DNA from: Robiginitomaculum antarcticum DSM 21748
GTDB lineage: Bacteria > Pseudomonadota > Alphaproteobacteria > Caulobacterales > Maricaulaceae
NCBI RefSeq assembly: GCF_000365025.1
Contig: NZ_KB823014.1
Coordinates: forward strand, 1-64,000
Length of the DNA stretch: 64,000 nt
Direction of reading: 5' to 3'
Shown: positions 26,650 to 36,363 of the stretch, in pieces
Layout of the letters: every line of letters begins with the position of its first letter
Position numbering within the stretch: position 1 is the first letter of the stretch
The notes under the pieces: generated by a model
The model's input: the letters and a program-made list of their open reading frames with translations, nothing else
Database searches by the model: none
Told to the model about the DNA's origin: nothing
Position numbers and translations under genes: made by a program

Positions 26650-26901
26650 CTAAGCGGCCAACAATTGATCAAGCTTGCCGGAGCGCTCCAGCGCCGCCAA
26701 TTCGTCAGAACCGCCGACATGTTTGCCATTGATAAAAACCTGCGGGAAGGTGTTGCGGCCCGAGCGTTTATTCATTTCGGCGCGCTTTTCTGAGCCCGTG
26801 GCCGGAATATCGACGACATCCACGCCCTTGCCTTCCAGAAGCGCCTTAGCGCGGATACAGAACGGACACATATACATAGAATACATTTCTACTTTAGCCA
26901 A
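26650..26901 (-). CDS. grxC: Glutaredoxin 3 (GrxC), probable TTG start
   Basis: This 83-residue dithiol glutaredoxin reduces disulfides with glutathione. The CPFC active site is in YSMYMCPFCIRAKALLEGKG, followed by the GSH-binding TFPQVFINGKHVGGSDEL. AAGGAG lies 8 nt upstream of a TTG at 26899-26901, whose product starts AKVEMYS as in other alphaproteobacterial GrxC proteins. A GTG three codons earlier (26910) has the Shine-Dalgarno sequence directly abutting it, so TTG is preferred. It lies between comF and the nitrilase gene, all on the minus strand. Confidence 0.93.
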   Translation of the reverse strand: MAKVEMYSMYMCPFCIRAKALLEGKGVDVVDIPATGSEKRAEMNKRSGRNTFPQVFINGKHVGGSDELAALERSGKLDQLLAA

Positions 26902-26927
26902 TTTTTTCACTCCTTAAATTTCCATTA

Positions 26928-27683
26928 TTATGTGGGCACGCTTTGCGGATTAACAACCCGCGACAGCGTCAGCGCGTCAACCCGCGCAGCCCCTGCACGT
27001 TTAAGCGTTTTGGCACAAGCGTTCAGCGTCGCGCCCGTCGTATAGACGTCGTCAATCAGTATGAAATTGCGGCCTTTGACGGCCTGGCTCGCGCTGGCGC
27101 GCACGGCAAATGCGCCCGCCACATTGCGCTTACGCCCGCTATAGCTTTTGCCGCCCTGACTGGCCGTGGCTTTCACCCGCTGCACTATATCCGGCAAGAC
27201 CTCTAAATCATTGGCTTTTGCAATGGCCCGCGCCAAGATCAGAGATTGATTATAGCGCCGGGCGCGCAGTCGTGACGGGTGTAGCGGAATTGGGATCAGA
27301 CCTTCGCAGCCCGCAAATAATGCGCGTCCGGCGCGCGACACATGCTTTGTAAACACGGCAAGCCCCTCCTGCCGCCCGCCATGTTTAAACGCGAGCACAA
27401 GTTTGCGGCTGTCATTATCGTATTTAAAAGCCGCGCGGGCGCGGTCATAGGCCGGGCGCTTTATCTCACAGCGGCCGCACAATACATCCAGCCCCATATC
27501 GTAATCAAAGGGGAAGCCACAAGCTACGCAGCACGGCGCATCTAGAAAACTTAGATGCGCCCAGAGCTCGGCCTCAATACCGTGCGCGCTCGCCACATCT
27601 CCGGTAATGAGCGAACGCGGCGGAAAGACCGTATCGAGAAAGAAACTAAAACCTGCAGCGCTTATCCGTTTTACGCGGTTCAT
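26928..27683 (-). CDS. ComF-family phosphoribosyltransferase-like protein
   Basis: The 251-residue protein has the N-terminal zinc-finger pattern of ComF (PCCVACGFPF and VLCGRCEIKRPAYDR) and the C-terminal PRPP-binding motif FILIDDVYTTGATLNACAK. ComF proteins support natural transformation in some bacteria; in others the role is unclear. AAGGG 5 nt before ATG 27683 favours this start over an ATG six codons upstream (27701). The gene is divergent from the methyltransferase gene at 27722. Confidence 0.9.
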   Translation of the reverse strand: MNRVKRISAAGFSFFLDTVFPPRSLITGDVASAHGIEAELWAHLSFLDAPCCVACGFPFDYDMGLDVLCGRCEIKRPAYDRARAAFKYDNDSRKLVLAFKHGGRQEGLAVFTKHVSRAGRALFAGCEGLIPIPLHPSRLRARRYNQSLILARAIAKANDLEVLPDIVQRVKATASQGGKSYSGRKRNVAGAFAVRASASQAVKGRNFILIDDVYTTGATLNACAKTLKRAGAARVDALTLSRVVNPQSVPT

Positions 27684-27721
27684 CTCTTCCCTTGGCGTCA
27701 TGGACAGGCCATATCAAATTT

Positions 27722-28597
27722 ATGGCCACGCCCCAACATATCATTTTTGACCGCAATCTGGTCGCGCTGCGCCGTAAGCGCGCACAGAAGCAGGGCGGGC
27801 TGTCCTTCCTTTTGACCCGCTGCGCGCAAGACGCCGCCGAACGGCTGCTCGATATAAACCGCAATTTTGACCGTGCTTTATTTATCGGCGATGTGCGGGC
27901 CAGTCGCGCCGTGCTGGGCGCCCTTCCGGATGATAAAGTCAGAGACGTCACCTTTGCCGATCATCTGCCCAATGATCAAAAGAATGTGCGCGCGATTGAT
28001 GAAGAGCATTTACCTTATGAAGCGCCCGAATTTGATCTGATCGTCAGCCTGCTAACCCTACATCACTGCAACGATCTGCCGGGCGCATTGGTGCAGTTTC
28101 GCCGCGCGCTTAAACCGGACGGCGTCATGATCGCCGCCATATTTGGCGGGCAGACCCTGACCGAATTGCGCGGCGCACTCTACGGGGCGGAGACGCAGAT
28201 TTACGGCGGGATTACGCCGCGCATTGCGCCTTTTGCTGATTATTCACAGGCCGCTAATTTGCTGCAGAGGGCGGGCTATGCCCTTCCCGTCATCGACAGT
28301 GACCGCGTGAGGGTCAATTATAGGAGTCCAATGCGGCTGCTGTCCGATTTGCGGGATTTAGGCGAAACCAACGCCCTTACCCAGCGTAGCCGAAAGCCTG
28401 TCTCGCGCGCCTTTATAGCGGCGCTGATGTCGCACTACGCCCTGCTTGCCGATAAAAGCGGTAACCATCCCGCAACATTTGAGATGCTCTGGCTAACCGG
28501 ATGGGCGCCGCATGAGTCACAGCAAAAACCGCTCAAACCCGGTAGCGCCAAAACCCGCCTCGCCGACGCGCTGGGCGTAGAAGAGATAAAATTGTGA
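27722..28597 (+). CDS. SAM-dependent methyltransferase, NDUFAF5-like
   Basis: The 291-residue protein begins IIFDRNLVALRRKRAQKQGG, the diagnostic start of the NDUFAF5/C20orf7 family of mitochondrial complex I assembly factors and their alphaproteobacterial relatives. A Rossmann methyltransferase core follows, with RALFIGDVRASRAV in place of the usual glycine-rich motif, FDLIVSLLTLHHCNDLPGAL near 105, and GVMIAAIFGGQTLTELR. The eukaryotic relative hydroxylates an arginine of complex I rather than methylating. ATG 27722 is preferred to an ATG 10 codons earlier that would overlap comF. The stop overlaps the next gene's GTG. Confidence 0.88.
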   Translation: MATPQHIIFDRNLVALRRKRAQKQGGLSFLLTRCAQDAAERLLDINRNFDRALFIGDVRASRAVLGALPDDKVRDVTFADHLPNDQKNVRAIDEEHLPYEAPEFDLIVSLLTLHHCNDLPGALVQFRRALKPDGVMIAAIFGGQTLTELRGALYGAETQIYGGITPRIAPFADYSQAANLLQRAGYALPVIDSDRVRVNYRSPMRLLSDLRDLGETNALTQRSRKPVSRAFIAALMSHYALLADKSGNHPATFEMLWLTGWAPHESQQKPLKPGSAKTRLADALGVEEIKL

Positions 28598-29061
28598 CCG
28601 ACCTGACTCTTTATATTGACGCGGATGCCTGCCCTGTGCGCGATGAATGCTACAAGGTGGCGGAGCGTCACGGCGTTCCCACGGTTGTTGTCGCCAATAG
28701 CTTTATCCGTATCCCGCAAAGCCCGCTGATCAGCCGTCAAATTGTCTCCGACAGTTTTGACGCTGCCGATGATTATATTGCCGAACGGGCAAATGCACGC
28801 AGCGTCGTGATCACCGCCGACATTCCGCTGGCGGATCGCTGTATTAAGGCCGGCGCGCAGGTGCTGTCGCCGACAGGCAAAGCTTTTGACGAGAATAATA
28901 TCGGTAGCGCTCTGGCCACGCGGGCGATAATGAACGATCTTCGCGCAGGCGCGGAAATGCCGACATTTGGCGGGCCGCCGCCTTTTACCCACCGTGAGCG
29001 CAGCGCTTTTTTACAAAGCCTTCATACAGTTCTAGAACGATTGAAACGGGAGCATAAATAA
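28594..29061 (+). CDS. UPF0178 (YaiI/YqxD) family protein
   Basis: The 155-residue protein starts LTLYIDADACPVRDECYKVA and contains VVVANSFIRIP, VITADIPLADRCIKAGAQVL and LSPTGKAFDE, the conserved blocks of UPF0178, a PIN-like fold of unknown function. It uses a GTG start (28594-28596) overlapping the upstream stop by 4 bp (GTGA). Its own stop shares one base with the following YeeE/YedE gene. Confidence 0.92.
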   Translation: MTDLTLYIDADACPVRDECYKVAERHGVPTVVVANSFIRIPQSPLISRQIVSDSFDAADDYIAERANARSVVITADIPLADRCIKAGAQVLSPTGKAFDENNIGSALATRAIMNDLRAGAEMPTFGGPPPFTHRERSAFLQSLHTVLERLKREHK

Positions 29062-29489
29062 TGGAAAATTTTACGCCGATTTCCGCCACACTTGGCGGTA
29101 TGTTGATAGGACTGTCCGCGCTATGGCTGATGGCGGCTAACGGGCGAATTGCGGGCGTTAGCGGAATTCTAGGCGGCCTCGTCACAGCGCCCAAAGGCGA
29201 ACGGCGCTGGCGTCTCTGGTTCCTGACCGGACTGATTTTAGCGCCGCTTTTACTTACATTTATACGACGTGATTATTTAGAGATTCAGTTTCCAGTAACC
29301 GGGACGCTGCTGATACTGGGCGGCATATTGGTCGGCATTGGCACGCAAATGGGGAGCGGCTGCACCAGCGGACATGGCGTGTGCGGCATAGCCCGTTTTT
29401 CCGCGCGCTCGCTTGTGGCGACCATCACCTTTATGGCCGCGGGCGTGGTCATGGTTGCGATATTGCGCAGCGCTGGAGTCTTATCATGA
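29061..29489 (+). CDS. YeeE/YedE-family sulfur transporter subunit (PmpA-like)
   Basis: The 142-residue protein has four or so membrane helices and the YeeE/YedE signature GIGTQMGSGCTSGHGVCGIA, with the two conserved cysteines that handle thiosulfate or other reduced sulfur in this family. It is half the size of a full YeeE and is followed at once (ATGA overlap) by a second half-size protein, the typical two-gene PmpA-PmpB form. Sulfur transport is inferred from the family. Confidence 0.88.
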   Translation: MENFTPISATLGGMLIGLSALWLMAANGRIAGVSGILGGLVTAPKGERRWRLWFLTGLILAPLLLTFIRRDYLEIQFPVTGTLLILGGILVGIGTQMGSGCTSGHGVCGIARFSARSLVATITFMAAGVVMVAILRSAGVLS

Positions 29490-29914
29490 ACCGCAGTTTC
29501 AGCGCCTTGATTGCAGGCCTTTTATTCGGCGCAGGCCTGACGATATCGGCTATGGTTAATCCCGCAAAAGTCATCGCCTTTCTGGATATTTTCGGCAATT
29601 GGGATCCCAGCCTCGCTTTCGTCATGGGCGGCGCTTTGCTCGTGACAATTCCGGGTTATTTTGTTTTGCGCAAAAAAGAAAAGCCGCTTTTAGAAGAGCA
29701 GTTTTTCTGGCCTGAAGCAACGCAGGTTGATCGCAAGCTTATTATCGGCGCGACGCTATTCGGTATGGGATGGGGACTATCCGGTCTATGTCCCGGTCCG
29801 GCCATTGCGAGCGTCGGCGCATTTGAAATCAACAGCTTGATTTTCCTCGGCGCGATGTTAACGAGCGCCTTTGGCTATCGCTACATCAGTCAACGTAACG
29901 CGTCCCGTCCTTGA
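29486..29914 (+). CDS. YeeE/YedE-family sulfur transporter subunit (PmpB-like)
   Basis: The 142-residue partner has helices at LIAGLLFGAGLTISAMV, FVMGGALLVTIPGYFVL and LIFLGAMLTSAFGYRY, and the second-half signature GMGWGLSGLCPGPAIASVG with a single conserved Cys. ATG 29486 overlaps the upstream stop by 4 bp, so the two are translated together and presumably form one transporter. The last 29 bp overlap the convergent mutT gene. Confidence 0.88.
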   Translation: MNRSFSALIAGLLFGAGLTISAMVNPAKVIAFLDIFGNWDPSLAFVMGGALLVTIPGYFVLRKKEKPLLEEQFFWPEATQVDRKLIIGATLFGMGWGLSGLCPGPAIASVGAFEINSLIFLGAMLTSAFGYRYISQRNASRP

Positions 29915-30326
29915 GACGGTGGGATAATTCCGCCGCCAGATCGACATCGGCGGGAACCCAGTTCACATCATTAAGCTTGCTCGGCCAGACCCATTTGATC
30001 GCCTGTCCATCTTGGGGCCGCGCAATGCCGTCCCATTCCCGGCAGAGAAAAAGCGGCATTAAGAGATGCATGTCCGGATAGTCAAATGAGGCAAAACTAA
30101 AGGGTTGCAGGCAATGATCGCACGGCTCGATTAAAAGTTCCTCGCGCAGCTCGCGGGTCAGCGCCTGCTCCGGCGTCTCGCCGTCCTCGACCTTGCCGCC
30201 GGGAAATTCCCATAGCCCGGCATGGGATTTGCCTTCAGGGCGCTGCGCAATGAGCACGCGGCCATCCCGGTCGAGCACAGCGCCGGCGACGACGAGCATG
30301 AGGGGTTTAGCTTCGGTAATCGGCAT
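29886..30326 (-). CDS. mutT: Nudix hydrolase, MutT-type 8-oxo-dGTP diphosphatase
   Basis: The 146-residue protein has the full Nudix box in GGKVEDGETPEQALTRELRE followed by EL, with the expected Glu/Arg/Glu-Glu ligands, preceded by RVLIAQRPEGKSHAGLWEFP as in MutT. It probably removes oxidised dGTP from the nucleotide pool. The start is uncertain: ATG 30326 overlaps the end of argJ by 20 bp; an internal ATG at 30299 is also possible. It is the last gene of the parvulin-argJ-mutT operon and overlaps the 3' end of the pmpB-like gene on the other strand. Confidence 0.9.
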   Translation of the reverse strand: MPITEAKPLMLVVAGAVLDRDGRVLIAQRPEGKSHAGLWEFPGGKVEDGETPEQALTRELREELLIEPCDHCLQPFSFASFDYPDMHLLMPLFLCREWDGIARPQDGQAIKWVWPSKLNDVNWVPADVDLAAELSHRLKDGTRYVD

Positions 30327-31548
30327 TGATATCAATATATCCATGGGTCAGGTCGCAGGTATAGATGGTCGCCCGACCCTCACCCAAACCCAGATCAATA
30401 TTTAGCTCCAGCTCAGCCTTTTTCATATAGGCGCTCCCGGCCTCTTCGGAGTAACTATCTGATAGCTGCCCTTTTTCGGCCAGAATATGCGGGCCAAGCG
30501 CCACAGTCAGGCGGTCACGATCCGCGGGCTCTCCCGCTTTTCCGACCGCCATGACAATCCGGCCCCAATTGGCATCTTCGCCCGCAACCGCGGTTTTCAC
30601 CAGCGGCGAATTAGCAACTGATTTTCCGATAATATTTGCGCTGTCATGACTGACTGCGCCGATCACATTTACGGTGACAAATTTGCTTGCGCCCTCACCG
30701 TCTTTGACAATTTGTAGCGCGAGATCGAGCATTAAATCCGATAATGCGGCTTTGAAATCATCCAGTCTGGGGTCGCTGGCATTATCTATTCTCTCATGAC
30801 CCGCAGCGCCGCTGGCGGCCAGCAAGACCGTGTCCGATGTCGAGGTGTCGCTATCGACCGTAATGGCGTTAAAGCTGTTGCGTGTGAAGGCCGCCAGCAT
30901 GTCCTGCAGCGCGCTTTGGGACAGGGCGGCATCTGTCGCAATATACCCCAGCATGGTGGCCATATCCGGCGCGATCATGCCCGAGCCCTTAGCGATACCG
31001 TTAAGTGTTACCGTCACGCCGTCCACATTGGCGGTCCGCGTCGCGCCCTTGGCATAGGTATCCGTGGTCATGATGGCGCGGGCCGCCGCTGCCCATCCGT
31101 CATTTCTCATCGCTGCAATGACCTCGGGCAATTTGGCGGTGAGTTTCGAGGCGTCAAGCGGCTGGCCGATAACACCGGTCGAAGACATCAGCACCCCTTC
31201 GGGCGGCGTCTTAAAAGCGTGACCCACATCACGGGCGGTTAGCGCGACCGCGTCTTTGCCCTTTTGCCCAGCAAAGACATTGGCTGTGCCGGAATTGACA
31301 ACAATCAGCCGCGGCGCATTACGACAATCGCAATGCAGCGCGGCTTTGGAGTGATCGACGGGCGCGCCGGGGCATTTATTTTGCGTAAACACGCCTGCAA
31401 CCTGCGTTCCGGCAATGCCGCGCATGATCCATAAATCGGTCCGGCCTTTATAACGAAATCCCGCTTGCGCCGTCGCCATATCGAAGCCGGCAATCGGGGG
31501 GAGGTCAGGAAAGCTTGCCGGAGCAAATGGCGAAATTTTGGCGCTCAA
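30307..31548 (-). CDS. argJ: Bifunctional glutamate N-acetyltransferase/amino-acid acetyltransferase ArgJ
   Basis: ArgJ recycles the acetyl group from N-acetylornithine to glutamate in arginine synthesis. The 413-residue precursor carries the self-cleavage region GIAKGSGMIAPDMATMLGYI (~195), where Thr of ATML becomes the N-terminal nucleophile of the beta subunit. Other typical parts are PGAPVDHSKAAL and NSFNAITVDSDTSTSDT. The first codon is a TTG at 31546-31548 that overlaps the upstream stop (TTGA), and the resulting N-terminus KISPFAPASFPDLPPIAG matches the family. It sits between the parvulin gene and mutT. Confidence 0.94.
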   Translation of the reverse strand: MSAKISPFAPASFPDLPPIAGFDMATAQAGFRYKGRTDLWIMRGIAGTQVAGVFTQNKCPGAPVDHSKAALHCDCRNAPRLIVVNSGTANVFAGQKGKDAVALTARDVGHAFKTPPEGVLMSSTGVIGQPLDASKLTAKLPEVIAAMRNDGWAAAARAIMTTDTYAKGATRTANVDGVTVTLNGIAKGSGMIAPDMATMLGYIATDAALSQSALQDMLAAFTRNSFNAITVDSDTSTSDTVLLAASGAAGHERIDNASDPRLDDFKAALSDLMLDLALQIVKDGEGASKFVTVNVIGAVSHDSANIIGKSVANSPLVKTAVAGEDANWGRIVMAVGKAGEPADRDRLTVALGPHILAEKGQLSDSYSEEAGSAYMKKAELELNIDLGLGEGRATIYTCDLTHGYIDINADYRS

Positions 31549-32516
31549 TTGTCCGCGCTCTCGCTTTGATCCGGCTCAGCTTGATCTTCTTGGCCTTCAT
31601 CTTCGGGCGTGGCCTCATCATCCATGTCCTGGTCAGCATCATCCGCCGCGGCTTTAGGGTTATTATCGGCCAGATATTCAATCGTGGAGCCATCGCGCAA
31701 TTCTGTAATCAGCTTTTCAACTTCGCGATATGTCAGGAATTGGCGAACTTCATCGCGCATTTTATCATAGCTCGGGACGGGCGTTTTGCGGCGATCCTGC
31801 ACCTTGATGACATGCCAGCCAAATTGGGTTTGCACAGGCTCAGATGTTGTGCCGACCTCGGTGGCAAAGGCGCGCTTTGAAAAAGGGGCGACCATGGCTT
31901 CGGCTTGGAAGTATCCCAAATCGCCGCCTTGGGCGGCGCTCCCGCGATCCGTTGACAGTTCTTCGGCCAGCGCGGCAAAGTCCGCCCCGCTTGCCAGTTT
32001 CTGCTTAACCGCATTGGCTTCGTCCAAAGTGGGAACAAGAATATGGGCCGCGCGCACTTCGTCGCCGCGCTGGCGCAATGTAATCTGTTCTTGGTAGAAT
32101 TTTTGCGCTGCACCTTCTGTCACAGTGCGCTCAATAAAGTCTTCGAGTGCGACATTGCCCAGCAGACGTTCGCGCGCCGTTGCAATGCGGCGACGCACCA
32201 CCGCATCGCGGTCTAAACCGTCCGCTGACGCCATACGCGACAACAGACGCTGATCAATAAGCTGCCCGAGTAGAGTCTGGTATTGGGGATGCGCCGGCGC
32301 AAATGTCTCGCCCGGTTCAATAAAACCTTTGGTCTCAGCTTCGCGGTTCAAATCGCTTTCATAAATAAAGGTTCCGTCTACGCTCGCCACGGCTTTATCA
32401 CCTGTGCGGGTCACCGTCATGTCGACAGAGCCGTCATCGCCGCCGGATCCGCCACAGGCCGTTAGGCCCAAAGCAGCAGCAATTAAAAACGTTTTAAAGG
32501 AGAGGTTTGCAGTCAT
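31545..32516 (-). CDS. Parvulin-type peptidyl-prolyl isomerase lipoprotein (PrsA/SurA-like)
   Basis: The 323-residue protein has a lipoprotein signal (AAALGLTACGGSGG, Cys near 21), a SurA-like N-terminal chaperone part (~60-150), and one PpiC domain (~155-250) with RAAHILVPTLDEANAVKQKL, GGDLGYFQAEAMVAPF and TQFGWHVIKVQDRR. An acidic tail ends it. It would assist folding of exported proteins in the periplasm. A -10-like TATAAT (minus strand, 32548-32553) lies 32 bp upstream. It is translationally coupled to argJ. The acidic C-terminus (DEEDQ-rich) is unusual for the family. Confidence 0.9.
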   Translation of the reverse strand: MTANLSFKTFLIAAALGLTACGGSGGDDGSVDMTVTRTGDKAVASVDGTFIYESDLNREAETKGFIEPGETFAPAHPQYQTLLGQLIDQRLLSRMASADGLDRDAVVRRRIATARERLLGNVALEDFIERTVTEGAAQKFYQEQITLRQRGDEVRAAHILVPTLDEANAVKQKLASGADFAALAEELSTDRGSAAQGGDLGYFQAEAMVAPFSKRAFATEVGTTSEPVQTQFGWHVIKVQDRRKTPVPSYDKMRDEVRQFLTYREVEKLITELRDGSTIEYLADNNPKAAADDADQDMDDEATPEDEGQEDQAEPDQSESADN

Positions 32517-32682
32517 TTTAAGGCCCTAATTTTACGGTTTTGATAGAATTATAACAGTGGGAGCGCATTGACTTAGACCACTGCCATTCCTAAGTCACGA
32601 GCAAGATTTATCAAGACGGCGACTTCCGTCAGCTAACAGGGATATCGCGCCCGAAGCGGCGGCGAAAAATCAAAGATTTACT

Positions 32683-35397
32683 ATGCTATCTATCGCGAAA
32701 AAGATGTTCGGCTCTGAAAATGAACGCAAGCTCAAAAAAATGCGCCCCCTTGTCGCGCAAATAAACGATTTAGAACCCAAATTTGAAAAATTGACCGACG
32801 AAGCGCTCAAAGCGCAAACGGATATTTTTCGCCAGCGATTTAAAGATGGCGAGACACTCGACGACTTATTGCCCGAAGCTTTCGCGGTTGTGCGCGAGGC
32901 GGCCAAACGCACGCTGGAGCAGCGTCATTATGACGTTCAGCTGATCGGCGGCATTTCCCTGCATCGCGGCGATATTGCGGAAATGCGGACCGGTGAAGGT
33001 AAAACACTCGTGGCTACACTTGCCGTTTACCTGAATGCGCTCAACGGCCTTGGCGTTCACGTCATTACCGTCAATGACTATCTGGCCAGCCGTGACGCGG
33101 AATGGATGAGTGAAATCTATAGTTTTCTGGGTATGACAACCGGCTGTATTGTTCACGGCTTGTCAGATGCAGAGCGCAAAGCCGCTTATAATTGCGATAT
33201 TACTTACGGCACGAATAACGAATTTGGTTTTGATTATCTGCGCGATAATATGAAATACAGCCTCGACGCCATGGCGCAGCGCGGCCATATTTTTTGCATC
33301 ATTGACGAGATCGATTCCATTCTGATCGACGAAGCCCGCACGCCGCTCATTATTTCCGGCCCCACTGATGACCGCTCCGAATTTTACCGCCTGATGGACG
33401 CGCTCATCCCGCTGATCGATGAGGACGGCTATGACGTTGACGAAAAGTCGCGATCCGCGACCTTCAACGAAGCCGGTACGGAGCAGATTGAAGCCTTGCT
33501 GACAGAACGCGACATGCTGGAAGGCGAGAGCCTTTACGATGTCGAAAACGTCACCGTTGTTCACCATATTAATCAAGCGCTTAAAGCGCACAAAATCTTC
33601 CACGTGAACAAAGACTATATCGTCAAAGACGACAAAGTCGTTCTGATCGACGAATTTACCGGCCGCATGATGGATGGCCGCCGCCTATCCGAAGGTCTGC
33701 ATCAGGCCATCGAAGCCAAGGAAAATGTGGAAATTCAGCCGGAAAATGTAACGCTGGCCTCTGTGACTTTCCAGAATTATTTCCGTCTTTATGACAAGCT
33801 TGCCGGCATGACCGGTACGGCGCTGACAGAAGCCTCCGAGTTCCACGAGACCTACAAGCTGGACGTTTTGGAAATCCCGACAAACCGCCCTATCATGCGG
33901 ATTGATGATGACGATGTCATCTACCGCACAGAGATTGAAAAATTTAACGCGATTGTTGACGAAATTCGGGAGTGCCAGACTAAAGGCCAGCCTATGCTGG
34001 TGGGGACGGTATCGATTGAGAAATCCGAAAAGCTGTCACAATATCTGACAGAAAAAGGCATTGAACACCGGGTTCTCAACGCGCGTTATCATGAGCAGGA
34101 AGCTGCGATTGTGGCGCAGGCCGGCGTGCCCGGCTCTGTCACCATTGCGACCAATATGGCCGGACGCGGGACTGACATCCAGCTGGGCGGCAATCTGGAC
34201 ATGCGTCTGGAACAGGAAGCGCCCGCAGGCGAGACCCCGCATCAAAAAGCCAAACGCGAAGAGAAAACCAAGGACGAAATCAGCGTGCTTAAAAAGCAGG
34301 CGCTGGACGCGGGCGGACTATATGTTCTGGCGACAGAGCGTCATGAGAGCCGCCGGATCGATAACCAATTGCGCGGACGGACAGGCCGTCAGGGCGATCC
34401 GGGCCGCTCCAAATTCTATATTTCAACCGAAGATGACCTGATGCGTATTTTCGGCGGCGAACGCCTGAAAAATATGATGGGCAAAATCGGCTGGGAAGAA
34501 GGCGAAAGCCTCACCAGCCGCTTCATGTCCAAAGCCGTTGAGCGCGCGCAATCACGCGTCGAGGCCCGTAATTTCGACATCCGTAAAAACCTGCTCAAAT
34601 ATGATGATGTCATGAATGACCAGCGCAAAGCCATTTTCGAGCAGCGCCTTGAATTTATGACCGATGACCATGTCTCCGACGTGATCGAGGATATGCGCCA
34701 CGGCGTCTGCGAGTCATTGATCGGCAAATATGTGCCGCGTAAAGCTTATGCCGAGCAATGGGATATTGAAGGCCTGACCACAAAAACACGCGAAATTTTG
34801 GCGCTTGACCTTCCGGTATCGGACTGGGCCGCCGAAGAAGGCATTGCCGATGAGGAAATGCTCGAGCGGATGAAAAACTCTGCCGATACCATGTTCTCCA
34901 ATTTATCCGAGCCATTAGGCAAAGAGCAGGTTCAGAGCATTGAAAAACAGGTTCTATTGCAAGTTATCGATGAGAACTGGCGCGAGCATTTGAAACAGCT
35001 CGACTCGCTCAAACAGGTTGTCGGTATGCGCGGCTACGCCCAGCGCGATCCGCTTAACGAGTTTAAATCCGAAGCCTTTACCCTGTTTGACAAGCTGCTG
35101 AACAATCTGCGCGAGGGCGTCACGCAGAACATGTCGCGGCTTCTTGTGCAAGTGATGATGCAAAACCAGCAGCGCCAGCAAATGGAAGAACAGGCCGCCA
35201 AGGCCGCGCCTGCCCGCGCCCCGCGCGGCCCGCAGGACATGCTCTCGGGCATGAGCCTTGACCGCTCTGACGAGCCCTCAGGCAGCATTGATGACCTTGA
35301 CCCGAAACTGCTCGAAGGTCTGTCCCGCAACGCGCCATGTCCATGTGGTAGTGGCCGCAAGGTCAAGCATTGCCACGGGAATGTAAGGCGGGTTTAG
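32683..35397 (+). CDS. secA: Preprotein translocase ATPase SecA
   Basis: SecA drives Sec-dependent export through SecYEG. The 904-residue protein has Walker A in [20 protein letters not shown] (~100), the DEAD-like [17 protein letters not shown] (~210), the cross-linking domain, [18 protein letters not shown] (~490) and [18 protein letters not shown]. The helical scaffold and wing follow, then a Gln/Ala-rich linker and the zinc-binding SecB-interaction tail [16 protein letters not shown]. Length and domain order are those of the family. It is transcribed divergently from the parvulin lipoprotein gene, 166 bp apart, both serving protein export. Confidence 0.98.
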   Translation: MLSIAKKMFGSENERKLKKMRPLVAQINDLEPKFEKLTDEALKAQTDIFRQRFKDGETLDDLLPEAFAVVREAAKRTLEQRHYDVQLIGGISLHRGDIAEMRTGEGKTLVATLAVYLNALNGLGVHVITVNDYLASRDAEWMSEIYSFLGMTTGCIVHGLSDAERKAAYNCDITYGTNNEFGFDYLRDNMKYSLDAMAQRGHIFCIIDEIDSILIDEARTPLIISGPTDDRSEFYRLMDALIPLIDEDGYDVDEKSRSATFNEAGTEQIEALLTERDMLEGESLYDVENVTVVHHINQALKAHKIFHVNKDYIVKDDKVVLIDEFTGRMMDGRRLSEGLHQAIEAKENVEIQPENVTLASVTFQNYFRLYDKLAGMTGTALTEASEFHETYKLDVLEIPTNRPIMRIDDDDVIYRTEIEKFNAIVDEIRECQTKGQPMLVGTVSIEKSEKLSQYLTEKGIEHRVLNARYHEQEAAIVAQAGVPGSVTIATNMAGRGTDIQLGGNLDMRLEQEAPAGETPHQKAKREEKTKDEISVLKKQALDAGGLYVLATERHESRRIDNQLRGRTGRQGDPGRSKFYISTEDDLMRIFGGERLKNMMGKIGWEEGESLTSRFMSKAVERAQSRVEARNFDIRKNLLKYDDVMNDQRKAIFEQRLEFMTDDHVSDVIEDMRHGVCESLIGKYVPRKAYAEQWDIEGLTTKTREILALDLPVSDWAAEEGIADEEMLERMKNSADTMFSNLSEPLGKEQVQSIEKQVLLQVIDENWREHLKQLDSLKQVVGMRGYAQRDPLNEFKSEAFTLFDKLLNNLREGVTQNMSRLLVQVMMQNQQRQQMEEQAAKAAPARAPRGPQDMLSGMSLDRSDEPSGSIDDLDPKLLEGLSRNAPCPCGSGRKVKHCHGNVRRV

Positions 35398-35561
35398 GAA
35401 GCTGTTCCGCCTGCCGCGATGCATGACTATGCAGCGCGGCCTGAACAGCGCACATAATTTAGCCTCTCGCGGGCACAACCTTCATTTAGGGCAAATTCAT
35501 GCGTGAATAGTGCGCTTTTAGAATAAATGTATCTCGAAATTGTCATGGACAGGAGAGACAC

Positions 35562-36314
35562 ATGAAACTCAAAGCCCTTACATCCGTAAGCCTCATCGCC
35601 GCTGCATTTGCACTGGCCGCCCCCGCCAGCGCCCAGGACGTGTCTTGGACAGCGTCGATCGATTTTAACAGCGAATATGTGTTTCGCGGCTTCGGCCTTG
35701 GCGCAGAGTCCATCCAGCCGGGCATTGAAGCCTCTATTGGCGGTTTTACCTTCGGGGCATGGGCCAGTACCGGCATTGGCGAAGAAAGTATCATCAATGC
35801 AGATGAGATCGATCTTTACGGCGGATATGCCTTTGATCTGTCGCCAACAACCAGCCTGGATATAGGCGCCACGCTTTACCACTATCCGCAAGCCGGTGAT
35901 GTATTTGACATCGGTAGAAACGACGCCTCAACATTCGAGCTTTATGCAGGGCTTGGCTTTGCTGTCCCGCTCGATCCCAGCGTTTATGTTTATTATGATA
36001 CATCGCTTGAAACCCTGACGGCAGAAGGCGCTGTATCTTACAGTTTTCCGACCGGCCCAAGTACCAGCATTGATTTGTCGGGCGCGCTTGGCGCGGTTGA
36101 GCCGGATCAGGGCGACGGCTATCAATATGGCACAATTGGCGCGGCGTTATCCTATGCCGTCACAGATAATGCTTCGCTCTATGCCAGCCTGAACGGCAGC
36201 GTTGCCTCGGAAGATAATTTTCTTGATTATGAAGACTTTTTGGCCAATCCGCTGACCGCGCAATTTGACAGCAATACGGTCTGGTACGGCTTTGGCGTTT
36301 CAAGCAGCTTTTAG
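35562..36314 (+). CDS. TorF family putative outer-membrane porin
   Basis: The 250-residue protein has a signal peptide (MKLKALTSVSLIAAAFALA, cleaved near ASA/QD) and then repeated beta-strand pairs: SWTASIDFNSEYVFRGF, FTFGAWASTGIG and LDIGATLYHYPQAG, ending in a C-terminal strand with Phe (VWYGFGVSSSF) as in outer-membrane proteins. This arrangement, with NSEYVFRG near the start, is that of the gcw_chp/TorF putative porin family. AGGAGA precedes the ATG. A terminator at 36336 follows. The transported solute is unknown. Confidence 0.88.
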   Translation: MKLKALTSVSLIAAAFALAAPASAQDVSWTASIDFNSEYVFRGFGLGAESIQPGIEASIGGFTFGAWASTGIGEESIINADEIDLYGGYAFDLSPTTSLDIGATLYHYPQAGDVFDIGRNDASTFELYAGLGFAVPLDPSVYVYYDTSLETLTAEGAVSYSFPTGPSTSIDLSGALGAVEPDQGDGYQYGTIGAALSYAVTDNASLYASLNGSVASEDNFLDYEDFLANPLTAQFDSNTVWYGFGVSSSF

Positions 36315-36335
36315 CCGCGCCTTAATTTTACTAGG

Positions 36336-36363
36336 AAAAAGCGCGTCATCCGGCGCGTTTTTT
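36336..36363 (+). terminator. Rho-independent terminator between the porin and accA
   Basis: AAAAAGCGCG (36336-36345) pairs with CGCGTTTTTT (36354-36363), with one G-U pair and an 8-nt loop; the T-run ends the stem. The A-run opposite makes it usable in both directions, closing the porin gene and the convergent accA. Confidence 0.8.
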
